From positions 62,001 to 126,000 of the forward strand of contig NZ_JAGGMI010000011.1 in the NCBI RefSeq assembly GCF_017875235.1: DNA of 64,000 nt, given 5' to 3'. Source of the stretch: Asticcacaulis solisilvae. GTDB taxonomy: Bacteria > Pseudomonadota > Alphaproteobacteria > Caulobacterales > Caulobacteraceae. This document shows positions 24,255 through 31,802 of the stretch, one piece after another; within the stretch, counting starts at the first letter, position 1; each line of letters begins with the position of its first letter. Below the pieces are notes generated by a model. The model saw nothing but the letters and a program-made list of their open reading frames with translations, was not told where the DNA came from and searched no databases. Made by a program: the position numbers and the translations under genes.

Positions 24255-24995
24255 ATGTCCTTTGCTGAATCCGTTGGCCGCCTGGCCAAGGACGACCCCT
24301 CTCCCCTGTACCTGCAATTGCAGCGCGTCCTGCGTGAGGCCATCCAGAGCCGCCAGTTGCATCAGGACGACGCCATTCCGCCGGAACGCGACCTGGCCGA
24401 GGACTTCGACGTGTCGCGCATCACCGTGCGCAAGGCGATCGACGGCCTGGTCACCGAAGGCCTGCTGACGCGCCGTCGCGGCGCTGGTACCTTCGTCGCC
24501 AGCCGCGTCGAAAAGAGCTTCTCGAAACTGTCCTCCTTCTCCGAAGACATGATGTCGCGCGGCCGCAAGCCCCATTCAGAATGGGTGTCGAAATCGGCGG
24601 GCGCCGTCACACCGGAAGAATCGCTGTCGCTGGGCCTGTCGCCCGGCGCTCTGGTCTATCGCTTCCACCGCCTTCGCTATGCCGACGGCCAGACCATGGC
24701 GCTCGAATATTCGACCATTCCGGGCTACTGCCTGCCGTCAGTCGAAATGGTCGGCGCCTCGCTCTATGAGGCGCTGGAAAAGACCGGTCACCGCCCCGTC
24801 CGCGCCCTGCAACGCCTGCGCGCCGTCAACTTCTCCGTCGACCAGGCCGAACGTCTGGGCATCAAGCCTGGCGACGCCGGCCTGTTCATCGAACGCCGCG
24901 GATTCCTGGCTGACGGCCGCGCGGCCGAATTCACCCAATCCTACTACCGGGGGGATGCCTACGACGTCGTCGCCGAATTGAACGACCTCGGCTGA
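24255..24995 (+). CDS. GntR/HutC-family regulator of GlcNAc genes (NagR/NagQ-like)
   Basis: A 246-residue regulator. The winged helix-turn-helix at residues 10-75 has IPPERDLAEDFDVSRITVRKAIDGL and RRRGAGTFV, and the UTRA effector domain at about 95-240 has LVYRFHRLRYADGQTMALEYS. UTRA-type GntR regulators in this context respond to GlcNAc-6-phosphate or GlcN-6-phosphate. The target operators are probably the ATACCA/TGGTAT sites near 20893 and 21139. It lies inside the operon it probably regulates, 48 bases after cutC and 31 bases before the deaminase gene. Confidence 0.88.
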   Translation: MSFAESVGRLAKDDPSPLYLQLQRVLREAIQSRQLHQDDAIPPERDLAEDFDVSRITVRKAIDGLVTEGLLTRRRGAGTFVASRVEKSFSKLSSFSEDMMSRGRKPHSEWVSKSAGAVTPEESLSLGLSPGALVYRFHRLRYADGQTMALEYSTIPGYCLPSVEMVGASLYEALEKTGHRPVRALQRLRAVNFSVDQAERLGIKPGDAGLFIERRGFLADGRAAEFTQSYYRGDAYDVVAELNDLG

Positions 24996-25026
24996 GCCCC
25001 CATCTACGCCTCCAAGGAAATAAAAA

Positions 25027-26094
25027 ATGCCACACGATGACGCCATGTTGAAGCCCTCCACGTTGAAGCCTGAGGCCACGCTGATGTTCGCCGAAAGCGC
25101 CGAAGCCGGCGACGCGGCGCAGCGTTTCCTGACGCACAATCGCGAAACGCTCAAGCGCATCGCGACGCGCCTCAAGGCCCAGCCGCCGCGTTCGGTGACG
25201 ACCTGCGCGCGCGGATCGTCGGACCACGCCGCCACCTTCGGCAAGTACCTGATCGAGACCCTTACGGGCGTGCCGACCTCCTCGGCCGCACTGTCGGTGG
25301 CGTCCATCTATGCCGCGCCCGTGGTGGCCAGCGACTCACTGTGCATCGCCATTTCCCAGTCAGGCCGCTCGCCCGACCTGCTGTCGACGGTCGAGGCGCA
25401 CAAGAAGTCGGGCGCCTTCGTCATCGCGCTGGTCAATGACGAGGAAAGCCCGCTGGCGGCGCTGGCCGATGAGCTGCTGCCGCTGAAGGCCGGTCCGGAA
25501 AAGTCGGTCGCCGCCACCAAGAGCTATATCGTCTCGCTGGTCGGCCTGGCCGCCATCGTCGCCGCCTGGGCCGGTGACGAGGCTTTGAGCGACGCCTTGC
25601 CGGCCCTGCCTGAACAGCTCAAGGCCGCTTTCGCGCTCGACTGGACGCCCGCCCTGCCCGCCCTCACCGACGCGCGTAACCTGTTTGTCATCGGCCGGGG
25701 CTATGGTTTTGCCGTCGCCCAGGAAGCGGCGCTGAAACTGAAGGAGACGTGCGCGCTGCACGCCGAGGGCTTCTCGTCGGCTGAGGTCCGCCACGGCCCG
25801 ATGGCCATCGTCAATGACGGCTTCCCGGTCCTGGCGTTTACGACTTCGGACATCGCCGGCGAAGGCGTGCGTGAAGTCGCCGCCGAATTCGTGTCGCGTG
25901 GCGCCAAGGTCATGCTGGCCAGTGGCGCGGCGCTGGACGGCGCCATCCACCTGCCGGCGCTCTCTACCGAGCCGGCGCTGGAGCCAATTCTGCAGATCCA
26001 AAGCTTTTATCGCCTTGCCAACAGCCTGTCGGTGGCGCGCGGCCTCGATCCGGACAGCCCGCCGCACCTCAACAAGGTCACAAAGACCCTTTAA
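25027..26094 (+). CDS. SIS-domain glucosamine-6-phosphate deaminase (NagB-II type)
   Basis: A 355-residue protein with two SIS domains. The first has CARGSSDHAATFGKYLIE and CIAISQSGRSPDLL; the second has LFVIGRGYGFAVAQEAALKLKETCALHAEGFSSAEVRHGP and ends with LDPDSPPHLNKVTKTL. This matches the GlmS-like isomerase/deaminase form NagB-II, which converts glucosamine-6-phosphate to fructose-6-phosphate and ammonia, without the GlmS glutaminase domain. A true NagB-I is absent from the cluster, so this fills that step. AAGGAAA lies just before the ATG. Confidence 0.88.
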   Translation: MPHDDAMLKPSTLKPEATLMFAESAEAGDAAQRFLTHNRETLKRIATRLKAQPPRSVTTCARGSSDHAATFGKYLIETLTGVPTSSAALSVASIYAAPVVASDSLCIAISQSGRSPDLLSTVEAHKKSGAFVIALVNDEESPLAALADELLPLKAGPEKSVAATKSYIVSLVGLAAIVAAWAGDEALSDALPALPEQLKAAFALDWTPALPALTDARNLFVIGRGYGFAVAQEAALKLKETCALHAEGFSSAEVRHGPMAIVNDGFPVLAFTTSDIAGEGVREVAAEFVSRGAKVMLASGAALDGAIHLPALSTEPALEPILQIQSFYRLANSLSVARGLDPDSPPHLNKVTKTL

Positions 26095-26100
26095 TTTTAG

Positions 26101-26124
26101 GGTGTCCGTCTTTCATCGGACACC
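26101..26124 (+). promoter_or_regulatory. Hairpin between the deaminase gene and nagA
   Basis: A perfect 8-bp stem, GGTGTCCG (26101-26108) and CGGACACC (26117-26124), starting six bases after the deaminase stop. No T-run follows, so it is more likely to affect mRNA stability or processing than to end transcription. Confidence 0.5.
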
Positions 26125-26177
26125 ATTCGCACTTTCAAAAGGCCGTGGCACCGGCGGTGCCGCCGACCAGGACCAAG

Positions 26178-27326
26178 ATGAAAAAGACCGTATTCAACAA
26201 CGCGCAGATCGTTACGCCTTCGGGCATTATCCAGGGCGCCCTCGTCTGCGAAGGCGAGACCATCGCGCAGATCCTGCCGGGGGAGACCGGACACGGCGGC
26301 GATACGGTCGACGTCCGCGGCGGCTACCTGCTGCCCGGCTTCATCGACACCCAGGTCAATGGCGGCGGCGGCGCCCTGTTCAACGATGACACCCATGTCG
26401 ACGGCATCGCCGCCATCGGCCGGGCGCACCGTCCCTACGGCACCACCGGCTATCTGCCGACCCTGATCAGCGACGAACTGAGCGTCATCGACCGCGCCAT
26501 GCGCGCCGTCGAGGCCGCTGTCGAACAGGGCGTGCCGGGCGTGCTCGGCATCCATATCGAAGGCCCGTTCATTTCAAAGGAACGCAAGGGCATCCACAAT
26601 CCAGACCTGTTCCGGACGCTGGACGCCGAATCGAAGGCGCTGCTGAAGAGCCTGAAGCGCGGCAAGACCATGGTCACCCTGGCGCCCGAACGTTGCGCGC
26701 CCGAGGACATCGCCGAACTGCGCGCCGCCGGCGTCATCATCGCGGCCGGCCACACCAATGCGACCTATGCCCAGACGGTCGAGGCGCTGAACGCCGGCGT
26801 CACCGGCTTTACGCACCTGTTCAACGCCATGTCGCCCATGTTGCACCGCGCCCCGGGCGTCGTTGGTGCGGCGTTAGAGAACCTCGACAACTTCTCGGGG
26901 CTGATCATGGACGGCCACCATGTTGACTGGCCGGTGCTGAAGGTGGCCTTGCGGACCCGCCCGGCCAACCGCTTCATGCTGGTGACCGACGCCATGCCGA
27001 CCGTCGGATCCACGACTAAGACCTTTGTGCTCAACGGCCAGGCCATTCACGTCGAAAACGGTGTCTGCGTCGGACCTGACGGGACCCTGGCGGGGTCGGA
27101 CCTCGACATGGTCACGGCGGTGCGCAATGCCGTCCACCTGGCCGGCGCTTCGCTCGTCGACGCGGCGATCATGGCGGCGACGGCGCCGGCGGAGTTCCTG
27201 GGGCTTTGCGCGGCGCGCGGCAGCCTGACCGTCGGCCAGCGCGCCGATATTGTCTGGCTGGACAAGGATCTGGCAATTCAGGGCACCTTCATCGGCGCCA
27301 GTGTGGACGAGGCTGTGGCCGCTTAA
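26178..27326 (+). CDS. nagA: N-acetylglucosamine-6-phosphate deacetylase
   Basis: A 382-residue amidohydrolase, starting at the ATG at 26178 preceded by AGGA. Motifs are GGYLLPGFIDTQVNGGGG, GIHIEGPF, AAGHTNATYAQTVEALNAGVTGFTHLFNAMSP and LVTDAMPTVGS with the catalytic Asp. It removes the acetyl group from GlcNAc-6-phosphate, feeding the deaminase encoded just upstream. Last gene of the nag operon; a strong terminator follows. Confidence 0.93.
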   Translation: MKKTVFNNAQIVTPSGIIQGALVCEGETIAQILPGETGHGGDTVDVRGGYLLPGFIDTQVNGGGGALFNDDTHVDGIAAIGRAHRPYGTTGYLPTLISDELSVIDRAMRAVEAAVEQGVPGVLGIHIEGPFISKERKGIHNPDLFRTLDAESKALLKSLKRGKTMVTLAPERCAPEDIAELRAAGVIIAAGHTNATYAQTVEALNAGVTGFTHLFNAMSPMLHRAPGVVGAALENLDNFSGLIMDGHHVDWPVLKVALRTRPANRFMLVTDAMPTVGSTTKTFVLNGQAIHVENGVCVGPDGTLAGSDLDMVTAVRNAVHLAGASLVDAAIMAATAPAEFLGLCAARGSLTVGQRADIVWLDKDLAIQGTFIGASVDEAVAA

Positions 27327-27347
27327 ACGCCAAACCTGAATGCAAAG

Positions 27348-27379
27348 GCCCGCCGGTTGCGAAGACCGGCGGGCTTTTT
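27348..27379 (+). terminator. Intrinsic terminator after nagA
   Basis: A 10-bp stem, GCCCGCCGGT (27348-27357) and ACCGGCGGGC (27365-27374), with five T after it. It closes the nag operon. Confidence 0.88.
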
Positions 27380-27402
27380 GATGCCTCTGTAAAGGTCTAT
27401 CG

Positions 27403-27804
27403 CTAAGCGATTATATCCGGATTGATCTTGTCTTCGATCGTCGAAAGCCTGTCGCGCACGGCCAGCTTCTTGCGCTTCAGGCGGGCGATGAGAATCTGGT
27501 CGGGTTGCGGCACGGCCTCCAGCGCCAGGATCGATTCGTCGAGATCCTTGTGTTCCTGCTTCAGTAGCGCGGCCTGGCTGCGCAGCGCCACGGTTTCGGC
27601 GCTGATTGGCAACTCACGGACCGTGGGGTCCATATCGTCTGGCTGGGCCAGTTCGATATTGGGCACCAGGCCCAGGACCGGCTCACCGTCACGGCGTTGC
27701 GCCACACGTCTTTCCACATCGCCCTTGCCCACATCCCCCTCGGTCTTGATCAGATGCAGGCCGTCACCTGCGCGCAAGCTGCGGATGTTGCTGTCGTCGT
27801 GCAT
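27403..27804 (-). CDS. DUF465 family protein with long N-terminal extension
   Basis: A 133-residue protein starting at the ATG preceded by AGAGGAG; an upstream in-frame start is unsupported. The C-terminal 65 residues, with HKDLDESILALE and LIARLKRKKLAVRDRLSTIEDKI, match DUF465 (YdcH-like), a small helical hairpin of unknown function. The N-terminal 65 residues, polar and acidic, are an extension not usual for the family, which is normally about 65 residues long in total. A shorter relative lies at 29119-29319. Cytosolic; function unknown. Confidence 0.75.
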   Translation of the reverse strand: MHDDSNIRSLRAGDGLHLIKTEGDVGKGDVERRVAQRRDGEPVLGLVPNIELAQPDDMDPTVRELPISAETVALRSQAALLKQEHKDLDESILALEAVPQPDQILIARLKRKKLAVRDRLSTIEDKINPDIIA

Positions 27805-27899
27805 GAGAAAGACGACTCCTCTCTGCCCTAAGGGGTTGACGTATAAGGACATAATGGACGCCCAAAGGCGCCCGGAACCCCGCCATCATAACGCAAAAA

Positions 27900-28373
27900 T
27901 CACGCCTTGGTAAGGGCCTCGGCAAGACGGTTAAGCCTCTCTTTTGGCACATTCGCCGCCCATGCGCGCGCCACGGCCACAAGCGCCTCATCAGTTCTTT
28001 GTTTTAAATAAGGTTTTTCTTGAGACACGTCGCTCAACCGACGCATGAGCGCACGTTCCGCTTCCAGTTCCATCCCTTTTATTTTTTCACGCAGCGGCAG
28101 ACGCAGGGCCTCATCGCCCTCTTCCAGCGGCGTTTTCAGGCGGCGGCGCACCTGCCGCAAGGGGGCTATGACCTCATCGGCCCAGATGCGGGCGATTCCC
28201 GCCGCCTTCACGGCCTCCGGCGCATCGATGCCGCGCCCCTCATGCGCCCGCCACGCCGCCCACAGCAGCAGCGGCACGCATTGATCGTGATCGTCCTGAA
28301 GCACAAGGCAGGCCTCGGCCACCTCATTGCGACCATAGACACTCACCGCCCAGTCCCAGAGGTCAGTCGTCAA
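27900..28373 (-). CDS. TIGR02444/DUF2390 family protein
   Basis: A 157-residue protein matching TIGR02444, with the N-terminal pattern LWDWAVSVYGRNEVAEACLVLQDDH and the LLLWAAWRAH block, and helical, Arg-rich remainder (RQVRRRLKTPLEE). No signal peptide. Function unknown; the family occurs widely in proteobacteria. Its start overlaps the end of ubiX by 11 bases on the same strand, so it is translated from the same message. Confidence 0.8.
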   Translation of the reverse strand: MTTDLWDWAVSVYGRNEVAEACLVLQDDHDQCVPLLLWAAWRAHEGRGIDAPEAVKAAGIARIWADEVIAPLRQVRRRLKTPLEEGDEALRLPLREKIKGMELEAERALMRRLSDVSQEKPYLKQRTDEALVAVARAWAANVPKERLNRLAEALTKA

Positions 28374-28953
28374 GGCTGATGTCCTCGCCCCAGCGCTTCA
28401 TGCCGGTCTCGATGCCGAACAGGTCGAGCGCGCGCGCGACACTCTGGTCGATGACTTCGTCGAGGCTCTGCGGCCGCGTATAGAAGGCCGGCATGGGCGG
28501 GGCGACGATGGCGCCCATCTCGGTCACCGCCGCCATGGTGCGCAAATGTCCAAGGTGCAGCGGGCTTTCGCGCACCATCAGCACCAGGCGCCGGCGCTCC
28601 TTGAGGCAGACATCGGCGGCGCGGCTGATCAGCGACGAGGTCACGCCGGTGGCGATCTCGCTCATCGAACGGATCGAGCACGGCGCGATCAGCATGCCCA
28701 GCGTCCTGAACGAGCCCGAGGCGATCGAGGCGCCGATATCGGCGGACTTGTGCACCACATCGGCCAAGGCATGAACTTCGGCCAGGGTCAGGTCGGTTTC
28801 AGCCGTCAGGGACAGGCTTGCCGCCTTGGAAACGACCAGGTGCGACTCGATCCTTGCACGGCGCAACATCTCAAGCGCCCGGATACCGTAGATGGCGCCG
28901 GAGGCACCGCTAATCGCAACAGTAAGTCTTTGTGTTACTTTATTTTCTGTCAT
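28363..28953 (-). CDS. ubiX: Flavin prenyltransferase UbiX
   Basis: A 196-residue protein with TVAISGASGAIYGIRALEMLRR at the N-terminus (FMN-binding GASG loop), LIAPCSIRSMSEIATGVTSSLISRAADV, and the C-terminal LVLMVRESPLHLGHLRTM and PPMPAFYTRPQSLDEVIDQ motifs. It makes prenylated FMN for UbiD decarboxylases in ubiquinone synthesis; no ubiD is in the window. The ATG at 28953 is preferred over a TTG eight codons upstream. It shares a transcript with the TIGR02444 gene. Confidence 0.92.
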   Translation of the reverse strand: MTENKVTQRLTVAISGASGAIYGIRALEMLRRARIESHLVVSKAASLSLTAETDLTLAEVHALADVVHKSADIGASIASGSFRTLGMLIAPCSIRSMSEIATGVTSSLISRAADVCLKERRRLVLMVRESPLHLGHLRTMAAVTEMGAIVAPPMPAFYTRPQSLDEVIDQSVARALDLFGIETGMKRWGEDISLDD

Positions 28954-29076
28954 GGTTTTTATGCAGGCTACGGACAATTCGCATTTAAGCTTTGTCTAAC
29001 CAAGTTTCTCTCGTTTCCGTGATGCTTATGTAACTCAAAGTGATTCTACATTCCCCGTTTACGGGTGTTCCATAGT

Positions 29077-29101
29077 CACGCCGGACGCGGTGTCCGGCGT
29101 G
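29077..29101 (+). promoter_or_regulatory. Hairpin in the leader of the short DUF465 gene
   Basis: A perfect 10-bp stem, CACGCCGGAC (29077-29086) with GTCCGGCGTG (29092-29101), loop GCGGT, ending 17 bases before the ATG at 29119 and just before its AAGGA Shine-Dalgarno. There is no T-run, so it is likely to affect translation start or mRNA stability rather than termination. Confidence 0.5.
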
Positions 29102-29118
29102 AAGCGAAGGATAACCTA

Positions 29119-29319
29119 ATGACCATTGAAGCGAGAGTGCGCGAACTCGACCAACGTCATCAATCCCTCAAATCCATCATAGCCCGCGAAGAGCGTTCGC
29201 CCTCCGTGGACTCCTTATACCTCGGCGAGCTTAAGAGAAAGAAGCTCAAGCTGAAGGAAGAAATCGAGCGTATCAAGTCGCTCATGCGACAGGAAGTCGT
29301 GGAGCCGACGCTACAGTGA
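29119..29319 (+). CDS. DUF465 (YdcH-like) small protein
   Basis: A 66-residue helical protein, MTIEARVRELDQRHQSLKSIIAREERS and then YLGELKRKKLKLKEEIERI, which fits DUF465, a small two-helix family of unknown function common in alphaproteobacteria. AAGGA lies eight bases before the ATG; an earlier in-frame start is unsupported. Divergent from ubiX and followed by a terminator. A second, longer DUF465 protein lies at 27403-27804. Confidence 0.82.
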   Translation: MTIEARVRELDQRHQSLKSIIAREERSPSVDSLYLGELKRKKLKLKEEIERIKSLMRQEVVEPTLQ

Positions 29320-29384
29320 CGCTCATCCAAGCCTAATCAAGGCCCGGACGACCGCCTGCAGGGTGGAGACCGGGACTTCGAAAA

Positions 29385-29414
29385 CCCCCGAAAGCTGGGC
29401 TTTCGGGAGTTTTT
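29385..29414 (+). terminator. Terminator after the short DUF465 gene
   Basis: A 9-bp stem, CCCGAAAGC (29387-29395) with GCTTTCGGG (29399-29407), followed by AG and five T. The A-run on the other side means it may work in both directions. Confidence 0.8.
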
Positions 29415-29458
29415 CATTGCCGTGAGAGGCAGCGAAAAAATTTTTGTCTGTTCGAGGG

Positions 29459-29486
29459 GGAACCGCCGAAAGCGTGCGTATCAGAG
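29459..29486 (+). promoter_or_regulatory. Sigma-E-like (ECF) promoter
   Basis: GGAACC at 29459-29464, 16 bases, then TCAGAG at 29481-29486. The spacing and hexamers resemble ECF sigma promoters (GGAACtt/TCnnA-type). It lies about 50 bases before a small secreted protein gene, which is followed by an ECF sigma gene, as expected for an autoregulated unit. Confidence 0.5.
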
Positions 29487-29537
29487 ACAGGCGGACAATG
29501 ATCCCCGCCTGTTCTGGCACCCTAAGGAACACAGCTC

Positions 29538-29723
29538 ATGACCTCGAAAACTCTGATCGCCGCCCCCCTGTTCGTCGCCGCCGCGCTTCTGGCCGGCAGC
29601 GTCGTTGCCGCGCCGGCGGCGTCGCCGGCCACCAAGGCCCCCGCCGCCTCGACAACGGCAAAGCCGGCCAAGGCGCACAAGCACCACAAGAAGGCTGAAA
29701 AGCCCGCGAACAAGCCGGCCTAA
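29538..29723 (+). CDS. Small secreted Ala/Lys/His-rich protein
   Basis: A 61-residue peptide with a signal sequence (TLIAAPLFVAAALLAGSVVAAP), then an Ala/Pro/Lys-rich tail with KAHKHHKKAEKPANKPA. AAGGAAC lies eight bases before the ATG. The basic, His-containing tail could bind metal ions or acidic polymers, but no family is recognised. It lies between an ECF-type promoter and an ECF sigma gene, next to anti-sigma and metal-sensor genes, so it may belong to that stress response. A hairpin follows. Confidence 0.6.
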   Translation: MTSKTLIAAPLFVAAALLAGSVVAAPAASPATKAPAASTTAKPAKAHKHHKKAEKPANKPA

Positions 29724-29744
29724 TTCCGCCACAGGCGGAGTGCA

Positions 29745-29792
29745 AACCTGCGTGGCGTGGTCTCCCGGTCTACCCCAAGCGCCACGCAGGTT
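29745..29792 (+). promoter_or_regulatory. Long-stem hairpin between the small secreted protein gene and the ECF sigma gene
   Basis: A perfect 13-bp stem, AACCTGCGTGGCG (29745-29757) and CGCCACGCAGGTT (29780-29792), with a 22-base loop. It starts 21 bases past the stop codon and ends ten bases before the sigma gene ATG at 29803. The following GTGTTTCC is only weakly T-rich, so partial termination or control of sigma translation are both possible. Confidence 0.5.
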
Positions 29793-29802
29793 GTGTTTCC
29801 CG

Positions 29803-30417
29803 ATGCCCCAGGCTGTCCGCGCTTTTCCTGACCTGTTCCGGCTTCCGGCACGTGCCGCGACCGTCACCAGCACGGTTTCGCCGTCCGATGCCGACCTGAT
29901 GGCCCGCGTGGCCCGCGGAGATGCCCTGGCCTTCCGGCTGCTGGCTGGCCGCCATATGGCTAAGGGCCATGCCATAGCCTTTCGCATCACCCACAATCGT
30001 GAGGACGCCGAAGAGGCCGTCCAGGACGGCCTGTCGAAGGTGTGGCGCAACGCTGCGCGTTTTGATGCCGGCCGTGCGGCCTTTTCCACCTGGTTCTACA
30101 GCATAATTGTCCGCTGTGCGCTCGACCGCATGCGCCGGCGCCCGCCCGACGCTGCGGATATCGACGACCTGGCCGAACAGCTGGCCGATGCGAAAGAAGG
30201 CAGCGACGCCGCCTGGATGCGCGGCTTTGAGGCCCGGCGCATCGCCACCGCGGTCGCCGCCCTGCCCGAACAGCAGAAGACGGCGGTCGTGCTGTGCTAT
30301 TACGAAGACTTTACGCAGCCCGAGGCGGCGCGCATCATGTCTCTCAATCTCAAGCAAGTGGAAGGGCTGCTGTGTCGCGCCCGCAAGGCCCTGAAAGCGA
30401 GTTTAGGCGATGTCTGA
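29803..30417 (+). CDS. ECF RNA polymerase sigma factor (CnrH-like)
   Basis: A 204-residue sigma factor. Region 2 has RVARGDALAFRLLAGRHMAKGHAIAFRITHNREDAEEAVQDGLSKVWRNAARFD, and FSTWFYSIIVRCALDRMRR follows; region 4 has ALPEQQKTAVVLCYYEDFTQPEAARIMSLNLKQVEGLLCRARKAL. It directs RNA polymerase to GGAAC-type promoters, probably including the site at 29459. The next two genes, overlapping it and each other, encode a small single-pass protein and a periplasmic metal-sensor-like protein, the arrangement of cnrH, cnrY and cnrX. The start is uncertain, being one of several in-frame ATGs; this one is closest to the hairpin. Confidence 0.85.
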   Translation: MPQAVRAFPDLFRLPARAATVTSTVSPSDADLMARVARGDALAFRLLAGRHMAKGHAIAFRITHNREDAEEAVQDGLSKVWRNAARFDAGRAAFSTWFYSIIVRCALDRMRRRPPDAADIDDLAEQLADAKEGSDAAWMRGFEARRIATAVAALPEQQKTAVVLCYYEDFTQPEAARIMSLNLKQVEGLLCRARKALKASLGDV

Positions 30418-30706
30418 AGACAACGAACTCAAGACGCGATTGCGGCAATGGCAAGTGCCCGGCATGGCTCCCGCCGCCGCCGATCGCATGCTGTCCGGCG
30501 CTTTGACCCTGCCTCAGGTGCGCCCGTGGCCGGAAAGGCTGATGGACGAACTGACGCGCGGTCTTTCGGACTGGCGTTATGGCCTGGGTTACAAGCTGGC
30601 GGCGGGCATGGCCTGCCTGCTGCTGGGCTTCGGGATGGGCGGCGTCCCGACAGACGCTCCCGTCAATGTCGCCGGAGTGGCGCTGATGGCGGACGCCGCG
30701 ACATGA
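30410..30706 (+). CDS. Small single-pass membrane protein, probable anti-sigma factor (CnrY-like)
   Basis: A 98-residue protein with a cytoplasmic N-terminal part (MSEDNELKTRLRQWQVPGMAP) and one membrane helix at about residues 62-79 (KLAAGMACLLLGFGMGGV). It has little sequence similarity to named families, but its size, topology, position (8-base overlap with the sigma gene, ATGA overlap with the sensor gene) fit an anti-sigma factor that holds the ECF sigma at the membrane, like CnrY. The call rests on context rather than sequence. Confidence 0.6.
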   Translation: MSEDNELKTRLRQWQVPGMAPAAADRMLSGALTLPQVRPWPERLMDELTRGLSDWRYGLGYKLAAGMACLLLGFGMGGVPTDAPVNVAGVALMADAAT

Positions 30707-31125
30707 ATAACCGCCTTGTTATCGGCGGCGTCATCGCCGTGCTAATCGCGCTCAATCTCGTTCAGGGCGCGGCCTTGCTGCGCATGCGGACACATAAGGT
30801 GGAGCCCGCCCCGGTTACGCTCACCGAACAACACATCCAGCAATTGCCCCAAGTCTCGCAGGACGCTGTCCGCCCCAGTCTGGAACAGGCGCGGCCCTTG
30901 CTGCATCAGCGCCTAAAGGAAGCGCATCAGGCAAGACGCGAGTTGGCGCACTATATCGCCAGCCCCAACTATAACCGCGCCGAAGCGAAAAAACGGTTCG
31001 AGGATCTGCGCGCCAAGACTAATGCCGCACAAGGCGTGGCCGAGGGCATGCTGCTCGACGCCGCCGACAAGCTGTCGCCGAAGGACCGCGCGCTAATTCT
31101 GAAAACGGTCGACGGGCGATCCTGA
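30703..31125 (+). CDS. Periplasmic heavy-metal sensor-like protein (CnrX/ZraP/Spy-type)
   Basis: A 140-residue protein with an N-terminal membrane anchor (VIGGVIAVLIALNLVQGAALL) and a helical periplasmic domain. LTEQHIQQLPQ, RPLLHQRLKEAHQARRELAHYI and KLSPKDRALILKTV resemble the PF13801 metal-sensor family (CnrX, NccX). Several His residues, in EQHIQ, LLHQR, EAHQ and LAHY, could hold a metal ion, though which ones cannot be settled from sequence. It would pass a periplasmic signal to the anti-sigma factor encoded upstream. It starts at an ATG overlapping the previous stop codon. Confidence 0.75.
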   Translation: MNNRLVIGGVIAVLIALNLVQGAALLRMRTHKVEPAPVTLTEQHIQQLPQVSQDAVRPSLEQARPLLHQRLKEAHQARRELAHYIASPNYNRAEAKKRFEDLRAKTNAAQGVAEGMLLDAADKLSPKDRALILKTVDGRS

Positions 31126-31228
31126 AGCATAATGACTTTAGATTGAGCTATTTGTTTAGCTCCGGAAATCCCCCTTCCGCAGCCAATCAAAAGCCAGGGG
31201 TTGTCTAAGAGTTATCTAGCGCGTGCCC

Positions 31229-31693
31229 TTAGCCCATCTTTACAGTGCGGATCGAAAACTGCGACACCAGCTTGGACACGCCCGGCATCGTCGACAGGAC
31301 ATCACGATGGACGTCCTCGTAGGACAGGCTTTCGCGCAGGACGATCTTGAGCAGATAGTCCGCCTCGCCCGACATCAGGTGGCATTCCTCGATGGCTGCG
31401 CAGGCGACCGCCGCCTTCTCGAACTTTTCAAAGGTCTCGCGGCGCTGGTCCTGCAGCGTGACGTGGACAAAGACCGTGCCCTGCTTGCCCTGGACATTCT
31501 CGGCGATGACGGCGCGATAGCCGGTGATGACGCCCTTCTGCTCGAGAATCTTGACGCGGCGATGAGCGGCCGACGGCGACAGGCCGACGGCTTCGCCGAG
31601 GTCGGCCGAGGTGGCGCGGGCGTCGCCGCGCAGGACCTTGATCAGTTCGCGGTCGAAAGAATCCAGATCGGAAAATTTATCACTGCCAGCCAT
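31229..31693 (-). CDS. Lrp/AsnC family regulator, probable alanine dehydrogenase regulator
   Basis: A 154-residue regulator. The DNA-binding part at the N-terminus has LDSFDRELIKVLRGDARATSADLGEAVGLSPSAAHRRVKILEQKGVITGY, followed by the RAM ligand-binding domain (GTVFVHVTL, CHLMSGEADYLLKIVL). The ATG at 31693 is chosen; the upstream TTG is unlikely. It is divergent from ald at 31803 with about 110 bases between them, so it is probably the Ald regulator (AldR/BkdR-type), responding to alanine or other amino acids. Confidence 0.87.
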   Translation of the reverse strand: MAGSDKFSDLDSFDRELIKVLRGDARATSADLGEAVGLSPSAAHRRVKILEQKGVITGYRAVIAENVQGKQGTVFVHVTLQDQRRETFEKFEKAAVACAAIEECHLMSGEADYLLKIVLRESLSYEDVHRDVLSTMPGVSKLVSQFSIRTVKMG

Positions 31694-31802
31694 GAAATTG
31701 AGAATATCTCCATGCGACCGCCGTGGCAAATCATTAAGTTTCGAAAATTTGCCACCAGAACCGGATTATAATTTCATTTTCAACCGGTTTGGAGCGACCG
31801 CC

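Noticed and set aside
28954..28977. TTG start giving ubiX eight more residues
   Set aside because: The ATG at 28953 leads directly into the family N-terminus, and the upstream stretch is not conserved in character.
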